Source: Glebionis coronaria
Lineage: Eukaryota; Streptophyta; Magnoliopsida; Asterales; Asteraceae
Length of the DNA stretch: 64,000 nucleotides
Assembly: GCA_025667525.1 (NCBI GenBank)
Contig: CM046878.1
Coordinates: forward strand, 99,835,237 to 99,899,236
Reading direction: 5' to 3'
Shown: positions 19,490 to 32,550 of the stretch, piece by piece
Numbering within the stretch: position 1 is the first letter of the stretch
Layout of the letters: each line of letters begins with the position of its first letter
Translations under genes and position numbers: made by a program
The notes under the pieces: generated by a model
Told to the model about the DNA's origin: nothing
The model's database searches: none
What the model saw: only the letters and a program-made list of their open reading frames with translations

Positions 19490-22423
19490 TGTAACACCCC
19501 ACTTTGATAAGTGGACCGTTACGCGTAATTATGGCGTGTCATCAAAGCATGCAAGGTAATATGTACTAAAACATACATGACCATAGGGAAACCAGAATCA
19601 AACATCGGTTCCCAAACATAAGCCCAAAACATAATAAAGTAAAGGAACTAAGAAATGACTAAACAAGCATAGGTATATGAAGGCAAAGGAAGAAGTCTAT
19701 GGCAGCTTCCATCATATGCACATCCTCCAAATGCTCGAGTCCTGGGTACCTGCCGTTTTGGGAGCATGAAAGGAAAACGGCTGAGCATAACGCTCAGTGC
19801 ACGGATATACAACATAGTATGAATGGCTGAAACATAAACAAGACTAATAGCAGCGGAAATGTATAAGTCCTGGAAAACCTGGTATAACTTAGTAAAACTG
19901 GTTTTATATTTTGAAAAGCCTTATGTTTATCTTATAAAAACTGTTTAACATGTTAACCATTAAGCCAATATAGGTCATGAAATATCAACGTGCATGAATA
20001 CTTGGAGGGGTGACCTCGTCATGCAAATTAGAGGGGCTGCCTCTAATTTAATATACTGGTTTGGGTAGGAGGGATCAGCTCCTTATGAAGGATGCAAGGC
20101 ACACACCACATTCACACTAAGTAATCTGCTGAAAACATGTATACTAGGATGCACCCATACGTCCCACCTGATAATATAATAAATGGCCAAAAGCTGGAAG
20201 GGACGCCACGAGCAATCACTCCGTCGGGGGGAAGTCATAACACTGGTGCCTCCAGTGTTATGGTTATGGTACCTTCATAACTAGGTGAAACTGGTCATGC
20301 ATGTATATGGCTTTAGGTATTCTAATTAGACATAAGCAATCAAAACATATAAAACATATATTGGGGAAAACAGTTGGCTGCATACGGGAAATCCTAATAA
20401 GGAAAGAATGTCCATACTGAAAGGACGGAGAATCTATACCTTGTGTCCAGTGAACGAAGAAGACGAACGGAAGAGAGTCCTACTTCGACCTCACTAATGC
20501 TACATACATAGGATACATGTATAAGTATTCTGGTTACTGAGTACATAACTGGTTTTATATCATGTTTTAGCTTGTTTTATATGTTCATGTCTTGTTTTAC
20601 TGATTTTAACGTTATACTGTGTTTATCGTGTATTCTGTATATTTTGATTAAGTATTACTTGTATTTCTTGTATTATTATACTTGTTGTGTAATAATAAGT
20701 AACTTTCTAAAAATAGCAAGTTTTCCAAAATAGAAAGTTTCCAAAAATAGATTTACTGCTTAAAATAGATAAGTTTCTAAAAATAGAAAGTTTCCAAAAA
20801 TAGATTTACTGCTTAAAATAGATAAGTTTCAAAAAATAGAAAGTTTCCATAAATAGAATTAAGCTGGATTATTAAGCTAAAAAGATAAGCTTAAGTTTTA
20901 CTGATTAATATTCTAAGTCATAGGATTAAATAGTATAGTTTACTAATTAATACATGTAAATTAACTAAACTATATGTAATATGATTTAATTAAATATAAG
21001 CATGATTTAATTAAATTAAAGTGTATAAAATACTTAGGTTAAAACATGTATTAATAATTTTATTAATGTAACCTAAGTCTTGAAAATTAATTAATTATAG
21101 CCATGTTTAATAATTAATTAATATTATAGCGTGCTATAAATAATTAAATATTTAGGTTAAAAACATGTACTATTAAATAATAATAATAAACCTAAGTCCA
21201 TGTTAATTAATTAATTATATATCATGCTAAAATAATTAATTAATACTATAGTCTAATTTAAATAAAACAAATACTTTGGTTTAACATGTATTCTTGTCTA
21301 AATAATAATAACCTAAGGCATGTTAAATTAAATTAATTAATAGCCATGGTTTAATTAATTTAATTCCGTGTTAAAATAATATAACTTGTGATGTAACATG
21401 TAGAAAACATGACTTGTTAAAAACATTCCCATGACAAACCCGTGTTTTATATTTAAGCCGAACCAAACAACCCCATAATAACCCTTGAACTGCCAACCAA
21501 ACACTCCCTTAATTGTTTATAAAATCAGAAACCAAACACCCCCTTACTGCCAGTTTTCACACTGGCAGTTGTATTGTTTCCGCCGGCAGTAGCCGGTTAC
21601 CCATGCTTGTATTAATTTCCCACCGAGAGCATAAGCTCTCGGTTCCCACTACTAGACTAGACTCCACCACTGGCCGCAGCCAGTGGTTCCCCCTGCTAGG
21701 CCGTCGTTCCCACTGTTTTTACAAAAACCCAGGCAACACCCAATTAGGGTTGCGGCTGGTGGTCAGAAATCATCACCGAGACCATAGAAGGTCTCGGTTT
21801 GTGGCCAAGCAACGCAACAACACCCCCAAACGACACCTCTTTATATAGAACGTGTTATTTACATAGTTTTAGATCGTAAACCTTGGATTCTTGATCAGTT
21901 TAACAAAAGAAAAAGAATAAAATGAGATTAGGGTTTCTTACACTTGTTTAGGGTTTAAGGAAAACAGAAACGTGACTCGGTCCTTCTTCTTGAATTAAAG
22001 CCCACGATCTCCTCCTTGTTTTTTTGATGTCAGTCGACGGCAGAGAAAGGAGACACCAAAAGAAAACAAACCGGCGGCCATTCTTGTTATTTAGGGTTTT
22101 CTAAGATTTGATGTGTTGTCCAAAAATATGTACTCCTCCCCGTCTTTTGTTTACATGGCCAAACCAAAAACACTTGGGCCTTGAGCCCAAGTCCTACTTC
22201 TTTTCTTCTTGTCTAAAACGGCCCTTATACTTTCTCCCTATTCGTTTGTATTAATTATTTAATAAAACGTACGCGTGTTCGTGTATTTAAAATGTCGTGA
22301 ATTTCACAGTTATTCTCATGCGTGTTTAACGTAAAATTAATTATGTAATTACTTGTCATGTTAATTTAAGTATACGTAATAATAATAATCGTGTTAAATG
22401 TTCGTGTTTACGTACTTACGTAG
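19490..22423 (-). repeat. G left LTR, copy a (interrupted by H)
   Basis: First 2934 bp (plus-strand order) of the 3.2 kb LTR. Minus-strand TATA at 21839-21847. A tandem AAATAGAAAGTTTCCAAAAA-type repeat is at about 20700-20860. H follows at 22424. Confidence 0.88.
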
Positions 22424-24714
22424 TGTCACACCCCCAAATTCACCGCAGCGGAAGACTGACTTTGGGAGGCTATGACTTCATGAGTATTCGAGAGCTTGAT
22501 CCGAGAACGACCTCTACATGCCAAAAGCCACAAAATAGACTCCAAATAATCCACATAGTCAAGTACCTGAAATACATGCTTAAAAATGTCAACATAAAGT
22601 TGGTGAGTTAATAAGTTTGTTTTAAAACGTTTATGACAAATTAGAGTTTTACCGACTACTGCACCTTGCAGTAAAATATAAGAGTTTAAGAATCACAATT
22701 TCTGTTAAATAGACTTTCTTTGACAATTTCAAAGTTTATTAATATTAACAAAGTTTATTGATAAAAACAGAGTTTACTGATAAAAACAAAGTTTACTAAT
22801 AAAAATAGAGTTTGCTGATAAAAGCAGAGTTTACTGATAGTAAATATAGCTTACTGATAACAACAGAGTTTTCTGGAAATAAATAAAGTTTTCAGATAAA
22901 ACAGAGTTCACAGATTATAGTTAGCGTTTTCTGATAAAAACAAAGCTCACTGATAAATAATAAAGTTTTCCAATAGAATAGAATTGTTTAATGAACCACG
23001 AGATTTTCCAACCACTTAGTGACAATATAACAAATACAAAGTCACTAAATAAAATAAGGCATTTATTATTGTATAAGCTCATGACACCGAAGCGTTAACA
23101 ACACCGGTAGTATAATCACATAATGCAGCCCCTACGGATGCCTAACCCACGACATCCGTCCACAGACTCAAATGAAACTGTGCCTGCTTGTCCTCTGTTG
23201 GACCAAGCCGGACAGGGGCGTCAACCCCGATAGATCTATCCATAACATTCGCGCTTTCGTCCGGTCATCCGGCCGAAATTAACGGTTCATGACAATGGGC
23301 CAAAGTAATTGGGTTAAAGCGGGACTTAGACCAATACATAAACGAGTATATGCACTTGTGTTCATTCTTGCAACCATTGTCTCTACCCGAGAGCCAGTGA
23401 AAAAGCAGTTAAAGTTTTGGGCTACGAAACCCACAATAGAAATTTTGGTATCAACATCCATAAGTACTACGTATAACAATTAATGGAGTTGACCACTCAG
23501 CACGTAACAGTTAAACCAGTTTAAAGATAGTTTATGACCAACCAAATAAGCTTAAAATTATCTTATGACAATCAAGACGTTTATAAACAGATAAACAGTT
23601 ATTGACAACCAAACAAGTTTATAAGTAGTTTCTGACCAAGCATGTACCTCCCCCAAAGAGCAATTATAAAACATTTATAATTCGATTTAAAACAAGAAAA
23701 TGTGGGGTATGAACTCACCTCGACGATGTAGAGCAAACGCTAGTGATGCTAATAATACGCTCCGCACAAACGAAAATCGATATGGCCTGGTCATGGTGTT
23801 GTGGTTTACTAATCGGCTAAATCCAATAACTTAAAAAAAAGTGTATTTGAGTTCTCGATAGATATGTACATCAACGTTACCCGTTGATAATATATTTTAG
23901 TTACAAGTTATAATAGTTCGGTGGTTGGTTAAATAAATTAATTAAGCACGCACCAAGTATATAATGTATTCCGTACCCATTACGTATAATTGTACGATTA
24001 TATAATTCTTATGTTGAATTATATAATAGAGATAACAATTTTTACAAAATAAACCTAAGTATATATTTATTTTGTAGTTACAATCTCATGATAAAATAGT
24101 TAGGCGACATAACTCGACACATTTTAAGAAAATCATCAGTTAATTAATAATTATCACTTTTAAGTAAAAGTATAACTTTTATCGGTTTATAATATAATAG
24201 TATGTGTTTATTCTATCAGTTTACAAATATAATAGTAGTTTGTAACTAATAAAATATAAAGAATAAGATTTTATAAAAATTTCGACATGACCAATTCATT
24301 TCTACCACGTTTTCCATATTAACCAATTCTTAATATTTTCCATTTGTCCAAACAATCTACGTTACACAAATCGTGTTTTAACATATATCCAATTATAATA
24401 AATAACACACTATAGTTAAGTAATAACCAAACACAACCTATGTGTATAAATCAAATGCCAAACGCCCGAGATGGGCTATTTAGACGCATCTCTAAACATA
24501 TGATCATTCTTATAGTTCACGTGATAACGGTAGTGTTCAATATATTTATTTAACCAAAAATATATATTTATATATGTATACCACTATTTAATCCGATTTA
24601 AATAATAAATAAAGTTAGGGACGTTATTAGCCGATTTCTAAACCACAACCAACCATAAATCGTAATCACGCTCGGTACTCTAAACCATTGCAAATCCGCA
24701 TCCAAACGCACTCA

Positions 24715-24990
24715 AAGCTATAAATCAGCAGCCAAACGCACCCCTTACTGCTGGAAATCAGCGAGCCAAAGCGTACCCTATTGTTGGAAATCAGCGAGCC
24801 AAACGAACCCCTGCTGCTGAAATCAGCAAGCTAAAACGTACCCCTACTGCTGGGAATCAACAAGCCAAAAACGCACCTCTACTGTTGCAAATCAGCGAAC
24901 CAACACGCACCTCCACTGCTGGAAATCAGCGAACTAAAATGCACCCCTACCGCTGGAAATCAGCAAACTAAAACGCACCCTTGCTGGTGT
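24715..24990 (-). repeat. ~37-bp minisatellite in the H LTR
   Basis: About eight units built on CTGCTGGAAATCAGCGA followed by CCAAA and CGCACCCC-type sequence. Spacing varies by a few bases. Confidence 0.75.
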
Positions 24991-25787
24991 TTTTAACCTT
25001 AACCCTACGCACATGTTGGTGACTTTTCGCTGCTGTCCCGAACACACCCCTTTGCGGGTTTCTATTCTGTCAAAACCAAGCACAACCCTGCTGCTAAAAT
25101 CAACAATAAACACCCCTGTTGATGAACAACGATAAAAAACCAACACCCCGATGGTTGGTCTCCCTGCTGAAACAAACAATCCCTTTCGCGTTACAACCAT
25201 AAACAACCATCGCATCAAACAAACAAGCATCCATGGATGATAAAACGAAGGTGGTAACGGCTGATGTGGTGGGAAAACAGGACGATTGTAGGTTTAACCA
25301 CGGTTGTGGTGGCGGCTGTGATAGCAGCAACTGGTGGTGTTCGATGGTTGTGGTGGAGGATGATGGTGGCTGTGATGTTCAGGCGTGGTGGTGGTTGTGG
25401 TGTATATGGTGATTCGTGATGGTGACAATAATGGCAACACAGTAGTGGTGGTCATGCGATGGCTGGGTGGTTGCGTGATGTGGTGGTGAGGTAACATGGT
25501 GGTCATGATGGTGACGACATGGTGATAACCACGACGGTGGTGGAGGATTGGGTGACGACCGCGGCTGGTGGTTATTTTAGGTGGCAGGTAGGTGGTGTAT
25601 TCTGGCGAAGTGGGCGGAAAAGAGGTGGTGGCATCGAGGATTTATTGGTAGTTACCGGATTCCGACGGCCGGAATCAATCGCCGGAAATATGTAGGCGCC
25701 GGAAAGTTTTACAGGAGCTAGGGTTATGTGTGTGTTTAAATTAAGGTTTGTGTTTTGTTGTAAATGAATAAAAAGAGTAATTATTTT

Positions 25788-25798
25788 CTATTTATATC
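25788..25798 (-). promoter_or_regulatory. TATA box of the H LTR
   Basis: Minus strand GATATAAATAG, about 565 bp from the LTR start. The truncated right LTR has lost it. Confidence 0.55.
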
Positions 25799-26362
25799 AA
25801 AATGAGAATGCAAAGTGTATATAGTTGAGGGTAAAAAAAAATGTAACAAGTTTACTAGCTTTTCTTTTATCTTGTTTAATCGTGATTCAAAACTCGATCG
25901 GACTTGATAAAATTCTATTCGTTTTACGAAATTTACGCCATTGATTTTAAAATAATTTTTCCAATAAATTGAAGTATTTGTTCGATAAACTTTTCGAAAT
26001 CGTTAAATATATTTTATTTTATTTTTTAAAACAGTTACTATATATCGGTTAACTCGGATAGTTGTTTCAAACAAAAATATTATTCAACTTGGATCTTCTC
26101 ATTTTTTTTACGTACGTTATTAACACTAAAATAAAAGTATCGGATATTTTAATAAGTCATTTTATTGAGTATCACTGGATAATTACATGAACGTTTAATT
26201 TGTATCGTGTCAATTCTCAGATTTTTCGTAATCCTTTACAATATGTAAAATAAAGTCCCGTTTTTGAATCAAATGACTTTGATGTCTCTCGAAAACGAAT
26301 TTCGTTTAATAAATAATATAACTTATTATTATTTAAAGTCTAGAAAATTCCCGGTTGTCACA

Positions 26363-27989
26363 GTACATCCGTGTTATTTGGAGTTCGTCCTCGAACTCAA
26401 TCGTTTTTACCCTAATAAAAGTGTAGAGAAAATGATTTTGAGGTTCTACCCAAGTGTTATATCGAATATACTTAGATCTGCTCACATATAATTATGTCCG
26501 AACTTTTTTTTAAATCGTGTTATCCACCAATAGTTATTAGGTAAACAATAGGTAGAAGTGGAATATATCTGAGTGGTTCTACACGTCAATCTAACAAATC
26601 GGTCGTCGTTCATAGAACGATAAAATTCGAAACGAAGAGTTTAGAAAAACCGTTATTTCTTAAAAGTCTCTAAGGGTTCACTACCACCATCCCATTACGT
26701 TCACGTTGATCAGTATATATTCAGAAAAGATTCTCGTAACAATTCACGAATCAAATGAAGCTTAAAGAATCACTCGTCAAAATGTCGTAATGATACGATA
26801 ACAAGACGAAATACGATAAATTTGTATGGACGAATCTGAGTCAAAAGAAATACACCCCAAACTGGAATACTAAATCAATACCATAAATATATAGGTCACG
26901 TCGGATATCCTTAAGCCCACTCATTAATTATCACATATTTGCATACAAAAGCGTCCTAATCTATGCAAATATGTCATTATAAACTTATGATTCAGTGATT
27001 TATGATTTCTTAATTCAAATGCAAAGGCGTCCCAATCCATTTGAATAAAGACTTCATAAATCATCCTACTTAAGTATCACCGGCAAAATACCCAATTCAA
27101 AATCGTTAGAATCTCTCAACGATAAAATTACAAAAAGCAAAGAGTATGAGTTGAAAATAAGTCGTCTTCGATAAGTAGACGTTCATAAGTGTCGATAGGC
27201 GATAAAGCAGTCGTAGACGTATATCAAGTAAAGAAACTCACGGTTATAAGTAGGATAAGTATATAGTAGTCGGTTCTAAATAAGTAATTATCCAATCACA
27301 CAATTCTTTCTCATCCTCGAGGAAGACTCATCAAATACTAAGCTGAGTAATAACTTATCATAACCCAACCTCGAAACTCACTCACAAAGAATGGCCCCGG
27401 ATTTTGTTATGAATTATTACACATCTCAACCTTTCGATGACTCAGCTCAACTCTGAGCATATAACACATTCCACAATATCACGTAAGACTACGACTCTTA
27501 CCCACCCTCGAGGTAATCCATCAAAAATCATAGGTTGTGTAACGTCCTATACTTAATTCCATCTCGCACTCAATCAAACATGAGGCCCATTGAGGCATAG
27601 TTAAGTATTGTTACACCTCTCAACCTTTTTGAATGAATTAGCTCGAACCTGGAGATTACTCACGACCAATTGTCAACAAAAGTTCACATAATGTCTCTAG
27701 GGTTTGTTATATAAAAATAAAATATGTGGGACCATTGTGTAACTCACAGTCCCCAATAAATGTTCTACCGTTCATATATAAAAATATATTACATGTCTAA
27801 GTGCACTAATCAAGCAAGCGAACTCATGCAAACAAGTAATAACATGACAGGCAACGAGCAATAACAACCATGCATTGCAAATATTCATATAGCAGCGGAA
27901 TAAGTATGATGTGATGAGTGTTACTACTAGATAAAAATGAGAGCCGGTTATAGTCTAAAGTTACTAATGCAACCTAGTTAACTATAACC
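26363..27989 (-). other. Interior of H
   Basis: 1.6 kb. A few bases next to the left LTR look like the end of a Tekay Pol/3' region (TTCGAGGACGAA). Otherwise AT-rich without a supported gene. Confidence 0.5.
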
Positions 27990-28004
27990 AAGGCTCTGAT
28001 ACCA
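27990..28004 (-). other. Primer-binding site of H
   Basis: Minus strand TGGTATCAGAGCCTT, a perfect initiator tRNA-Met complement. Confidence 0.88.
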
Positions 28005-28007
28005 ATC

Positions 28008-29552
28008 TGTCACACCCCCAAATTCACCGCAGCGGAAGACTGACTTTGGGAGGCTATGACTTCATGAGTATTCGAGAGCTTGATCCGAGAACGACCTCTA
28101 CATGCCAAAAGCCACAAAATAGACTCCAAATAATCCACATAGTCAAGTACCTGAAATACATGCTTAAAAATGTCAACATAAAGTTGGTGAGTTCATAAGT
28201 TTGTTTTAAAACGTTTATGACAAATTAGAGTTTTACCGACCACTGCACCTTGCAGTAAAATATAAGAGTTTAAGAATCACAATTTCTGTTAAATAGACTT
28301 TCTTTGACAATTTCAAAGTTTATTAATATTAACAAAGTTTATTGATAAAAACAGAGTTTACTGATAAAAACAAAGTTTACTAATAAAAATAGAGTTTACT
28401 GATAAAAGCAGAGTTTACTGATAGTAAATATAGCTTATGATAACAACAGAGTTTTCTGGAAATAAATAAAGTTTTCTGATAAAACAGAGTTCACAGATAA
28501 TAGTTAGCGTTTTCTGATAAAAACAAAGCTCACTGATAAATAATAAAGTTTTCCAATATAATAGAATTGTTTAATGAACCACGAGATTTTCCAACCACTT
28601 AGTGACAATATAACAAATACAAAGTCACTAAATAAAATAAGGCATTTATTATTGTCTAAGCTCATGACACCGAAGCGTTAACAACACCGGTAGTATAATC
28701 ACATAATGCAGCCCCTACGGATGCCTAACCCACGACATCCGTCCACAGACTCAAATGAAACTGTGCCCGCTTGTCCTCTGTTGGACCAAGCCGGACAGGG
28801 GCGTCAACCCCGATAGATCTATCCATAACATTCGCGCTTTCGTCCGGTCATCCGGCCGAAATTAACGGTTCATGACAATGGGCCAAAGTAATTGGGTTAA
28901 AGCGGGACTTAGACCAATACATAAACGAGTATATGCACTTGTGTTCATTCTTGCAACCATTGTCTCTACCCGAGAACCAGTGAAAAAGCAGTTAAAGTTT
29001 TGGGCTACGAAACCCACAATAGAAATTTTGGTATCAACATTCATAAGTACTACGTATAACAATTAATGGAGTTGACCACTCAGCACGTAACAGTTAAACC
29101 ATTTTAAAGATAGTTTATGACCAACCAAATAAGCTTAAAATTTCTTATGACAATCAAGACGTTTATAAACATAAACAGTTATTGACAACCAAACAAGTTT
29201 ATAAGTAGTTTCTGACCAAGCATGTACCTCCCCCAAAGAGCAATTATAAAACATTTATAATTCGATTTAAAACAAGAAAATGTGGGGTATGAACTCACCT
29301 CGACGATGTAGAGCAAACGCTAGTGATGCTAATAATACGCTTCGCACAAACGAAAATCGATATGGCCTGGTCATGGTGTTGTGGTTTACTAATCGGCTAA
29401 ATCCAATAACTTAAAAAAAAGTGTATTTGAGTTCTCGATAGATATGTACATCAACGTTACCCGTTGATAATATATTTTAGTTACAAGTTATAATATTTCG
29501 GTGGTTGGTTAAATAAATTAATTAAGCACGCACCAAGTATATAATGTATTCC
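28008..29552 (-). repeat. H 5' LTR (right, truncated)
   Basis: Matches 22424-23972 with few differences. It ends at a junction with G sequence at 29552/29553 that shares TCC. Confidence 0.9.
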
Positions 29553-32533
29553 TGGGTACCTGCCGTTTTGGGAACATGAAAGGAAAACGGCTGAGCATAA
29601 CGCTCAGTGCACGGATATACAACATAGTATGAATGGCTGAAACATAAACAAGACTAATAGCAGCGGAAATGTATAAGTCCTGGAAAACCTGGTATAACTT
29701 AGTAAAACTGGTTTTATATTTTGAAAAGCCTTATGTTTATCTTATAAAAACTGTTTAACATGTTAACCATTAAGCCAATATAGGTCATGAAATATCAACG
29801 TGCATGAATACTTGGAGGGGTGACCTCGTCATGCAAATTAGAGGGGCTGCCTCTAATTTAATATACTGGTTTGGGTAGGAGGGATCAGCTCCTTATGAAG
29901 GATGCAAGGCACACACCACATTCACACTAAGTAATCTGCTGAAAACATGTATACTAGGATGCACCCATACGTCCCACCTGATAATATAATAAATGGCCAA
30001 AAGCTGGAAGGGACGCCACGAGCAATCACTCCACCGGGGGGAAGTCATAAAACTGGTGCCTCCAGTGTTATGGTTATGGTACCTTCATAACTAGGTGAAA
30101 CTGGTCATGCATGTATATGGCTTTAGGTATTCTAATTAAACATAAGCAATCAAAACATATAAAACATATATTGGGGAAAACAGTTGGCTGCATACGGGAA
30201 ATCCTAATAAGGAAAGAATGTCCATACTGAAAGGACGGAGAATCTGTACCTTGTGTCCAGTGAACGAAGAAGACGAACGGAAGAGAGTCCTACTTCGACC
30301 TCACTAATGCTACATACATAGGATACATGTATAAGTATTCTGGTTACTGAGTACGTAACTGGTTTTATATCATGTTTTAGCTTGTTTTATATGTTCATGT
30401 CTTGTTTTACTGATTTTAACGTTATACTGTGTTTATCGTGTATTCTGTATATTTTGATTAAGTATTACTTGTATTTCTTGTATTATTATACTTGTTGTGT
30501 AATAATAAGTAACTTTCTAAAAATAGCAAGTTTTCCAAAATAGAAAGTTTCCAAAAATAGATTTACTGCTTAAAATAGATAAGTTTCAAAAAATAGAAAG
30601 TTTCCAAAAATAGATTTACTGCTTAAAATAGATAACTTTCAAAAAATAGAAAGTTTCCATAAATAGAATTAAGCTGGATTATTAAGCTAAAAAGATAAGC
30701 TTAAGTTTTACTGATTAATATTCTAAGTCATAGGATTAAATAGTATAGTTTACTAATTAATACATGTAAATTAACTAAACTATATGTAATATGATTTAAT
30801 TAAATATAAGCATGATTTAATTAAATTGAAGTGTATAAAATACTTAGGTTATAACATGTATTAATAATTTTATTAATGTAACCTAAGTCTTGAAAATTAA
30901 TTAATTATAGCCATGTTTAATAATTAATTAATATTATAGCGTACTATAAATAATTAAATACTTAGGTTAAAAACATGTACTATTAAATAATAATAATAAA
31001 CCTAAGTCCATGTTAATTAATTAATTATATATCATGCTAAAATAATTAATTAATACTATAGTCTAATTTAAATAAAACAAATACTTAGGTTTAACATGTA
31101 TTCTTGTCTAAATAATAATAACCTAAGGCATGTTAAATTAAATTAATTAATAGCCATGGTTTAATTAATTTAATTCCGTGTTAAAATAATATAACTTGTG
31201 ATGTAACATGTAGAAAACATGACTTGTTAAAAACATTCCCATGACAAACTCGTGTTTTATATTTAAGCCGAACCAAACAGCCCCTTAATAGCCCTTGAAC
31301 TGCCAACCAAACACTCCCTTAATTGTTTATAAAATCAGAAACCAAACACCCCCTTACTGCCAGTTTTCACACTGGCAGTTGTATTGTTTCCGCCGGCAGT
31401 AGCCGGTTACCCCTGCTTGTATTAATTTCCCACCGAGAGCATAAGCTCTCGGTTCCCACTACTAGACTAGACTCCACCACTGGCCGCAGCCAGTGGTTCC
31501 CCCTGCTAGGCCGTCGTTCCCACTGTTTTTACAAAAACCAAGCCAACACCCAATTAGGGTTGCGGCTGGTGTTCAGAAATCATCACCGAGACCATAGAAG
31601 GTCTCGGTTTGTGGACAAGCAACGCAACAACACCCCCAAACGACACCTCTTTATATAGAACGTGTTATTTACATAGTTTTAGATCGTAAACCTTGGATTC
31701 TTGATCAATTTAACAAAAGAAAAAGAATAAAATGAGATTAGGGTTTCTTACACTTGTTTAGGGTTTAAGGAAAACAGAAACGTGACTCGGTCCTTCTTCT
31801 TGAATTAAAGCCCACGATCTCCTCCTTGTTTTTTTGATGTCAGTCGACGGCAGAGAAATGAGACACCAAAAGAAAACAAACCGGCGACCATTCTTGTTAT
31901 TTAGGGTTTTCTAAGATTTGATGTGTTGTCCAAAAATATGTACTCCTCCCCGTCTTTTGTTTACATGGCCAAACCAAAAACACTTGGGCCTTGAGCCCAA
32001 GTCCTACTTCTTTTCTTCTTGTCTAAAACGGCCCTTATACTTTCTCCCTATTCGTTTGTATTAATTATTTAATAAAACGTACGCGTGTTCGTGTATTTAA
32101 AATGTCGTGAATTTCACAGTTATTCTCATGCGTGTTTAACGTAACATTAATTATGTAATTACTTGTCATGTTAATTTAAGTATACGTAATAATAATAATC
32201 GTGTTAAATGTTCGTGTTTACGTACTTACGTAGTTATTAATTATTCATGTTATTATAATTACTTGTACCTAACGACATTCGTCGTATTAATAATTACGTA
32301 AGTACATAATTATCTGTTCGTGATTTCATGTTCATGATTCTATGTTCGTGATCATAATTATTGTTAATAACTATCGTGTACTAACACGTATTTAATACTT
32401 ATCGTGTAATAACACGTACGTAATTCTTGTACTTAGTATTCGTGATACGTGTTCATGTTAAATAAGGAAAGTTTTAATCCTGTACGTACGATCATAAGTG
32501 TACTGTTCATGGTAAAAGCATGCAGATTTTACA
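29553..32533 (-). repeat. G left LTR, copy b (lacks first ~250 bp)
   Basis: Corresponds to LTR positions from 19741 on, then continues past the H insertion point without H to the LTR end at 32533. By eye, copies a and b agree with each other where both differ from copy c (for example around 19810-19880, 29615-29690 and 36800-36860). TATA at 31649-31657. Confidence 0.88.
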
Positions 32534-32550
32534 ACTCTTCCCCCCTAAAA
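32534..32550 (-). other. Polypurine tract of G
   Basis: Minus strand TTTTAGGGGGGAAGAGT directly upstream of the 3' LTR start TGTAAAATC. Confidence 0.8.

Larger units (their letters stand above)
22424..26362 (-). repeat. H 3' LTR (left, complete)
   Basis: Minus-strand TATA GATATAAATAG at 25788-25798. It contains an irregular ~20-bp AGTTTACTGATAAAAACA repeat (22720-22990), a ~37-bp repeat (24715-24990) and a GGT/GTG-rich stretch (25255-25620). Confidence 0.88.
22424..29552 (-). mobile_element. Element H: long-LTR gypsy-like element inserted in the G LTR, 5' LTR truncated
   Basis: Left LTR 22424-26362 (3939 bp), interior 26363-28007, right LTR 28008-29552 truncated after 1545 bp and fused to the G LTR. 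Plus-strand ends TGTCACACCCCC and GGTTGTCACA. On the minus strand the right LTR is the 5' one (primer-binding site at 27990-28004). The segment next to the left LTR reads TTCGAGGACGAACTC on the minus strand, the end of Tekay-type Pol/3' regions as I know them. The two LTRs are nearly identical where they overlap, so H is young. The interior is only 1.65 kb with no domain recognised. Confidence 0.85.

Noticed and set aside
21513..21848. 111-codon plus-strand ORF repeated at 31323-31658 and partly near 38631
   Set aside because: It lies in the G LTR opposite to its transcription. The copies match because the LTRs are copies, not because a protein is conserved.
23279..23483. Overlapping ORFs on both strands, repeated at 28862-29066
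   Set aside because: They are part of the two H LTRs. Conservation on both strands reflects LTR identity.
25294..25506. His/Thr-rich ORF
   Set aside because: Product of a GGT/GTG-rich low-complexity stretch in the H LTR.
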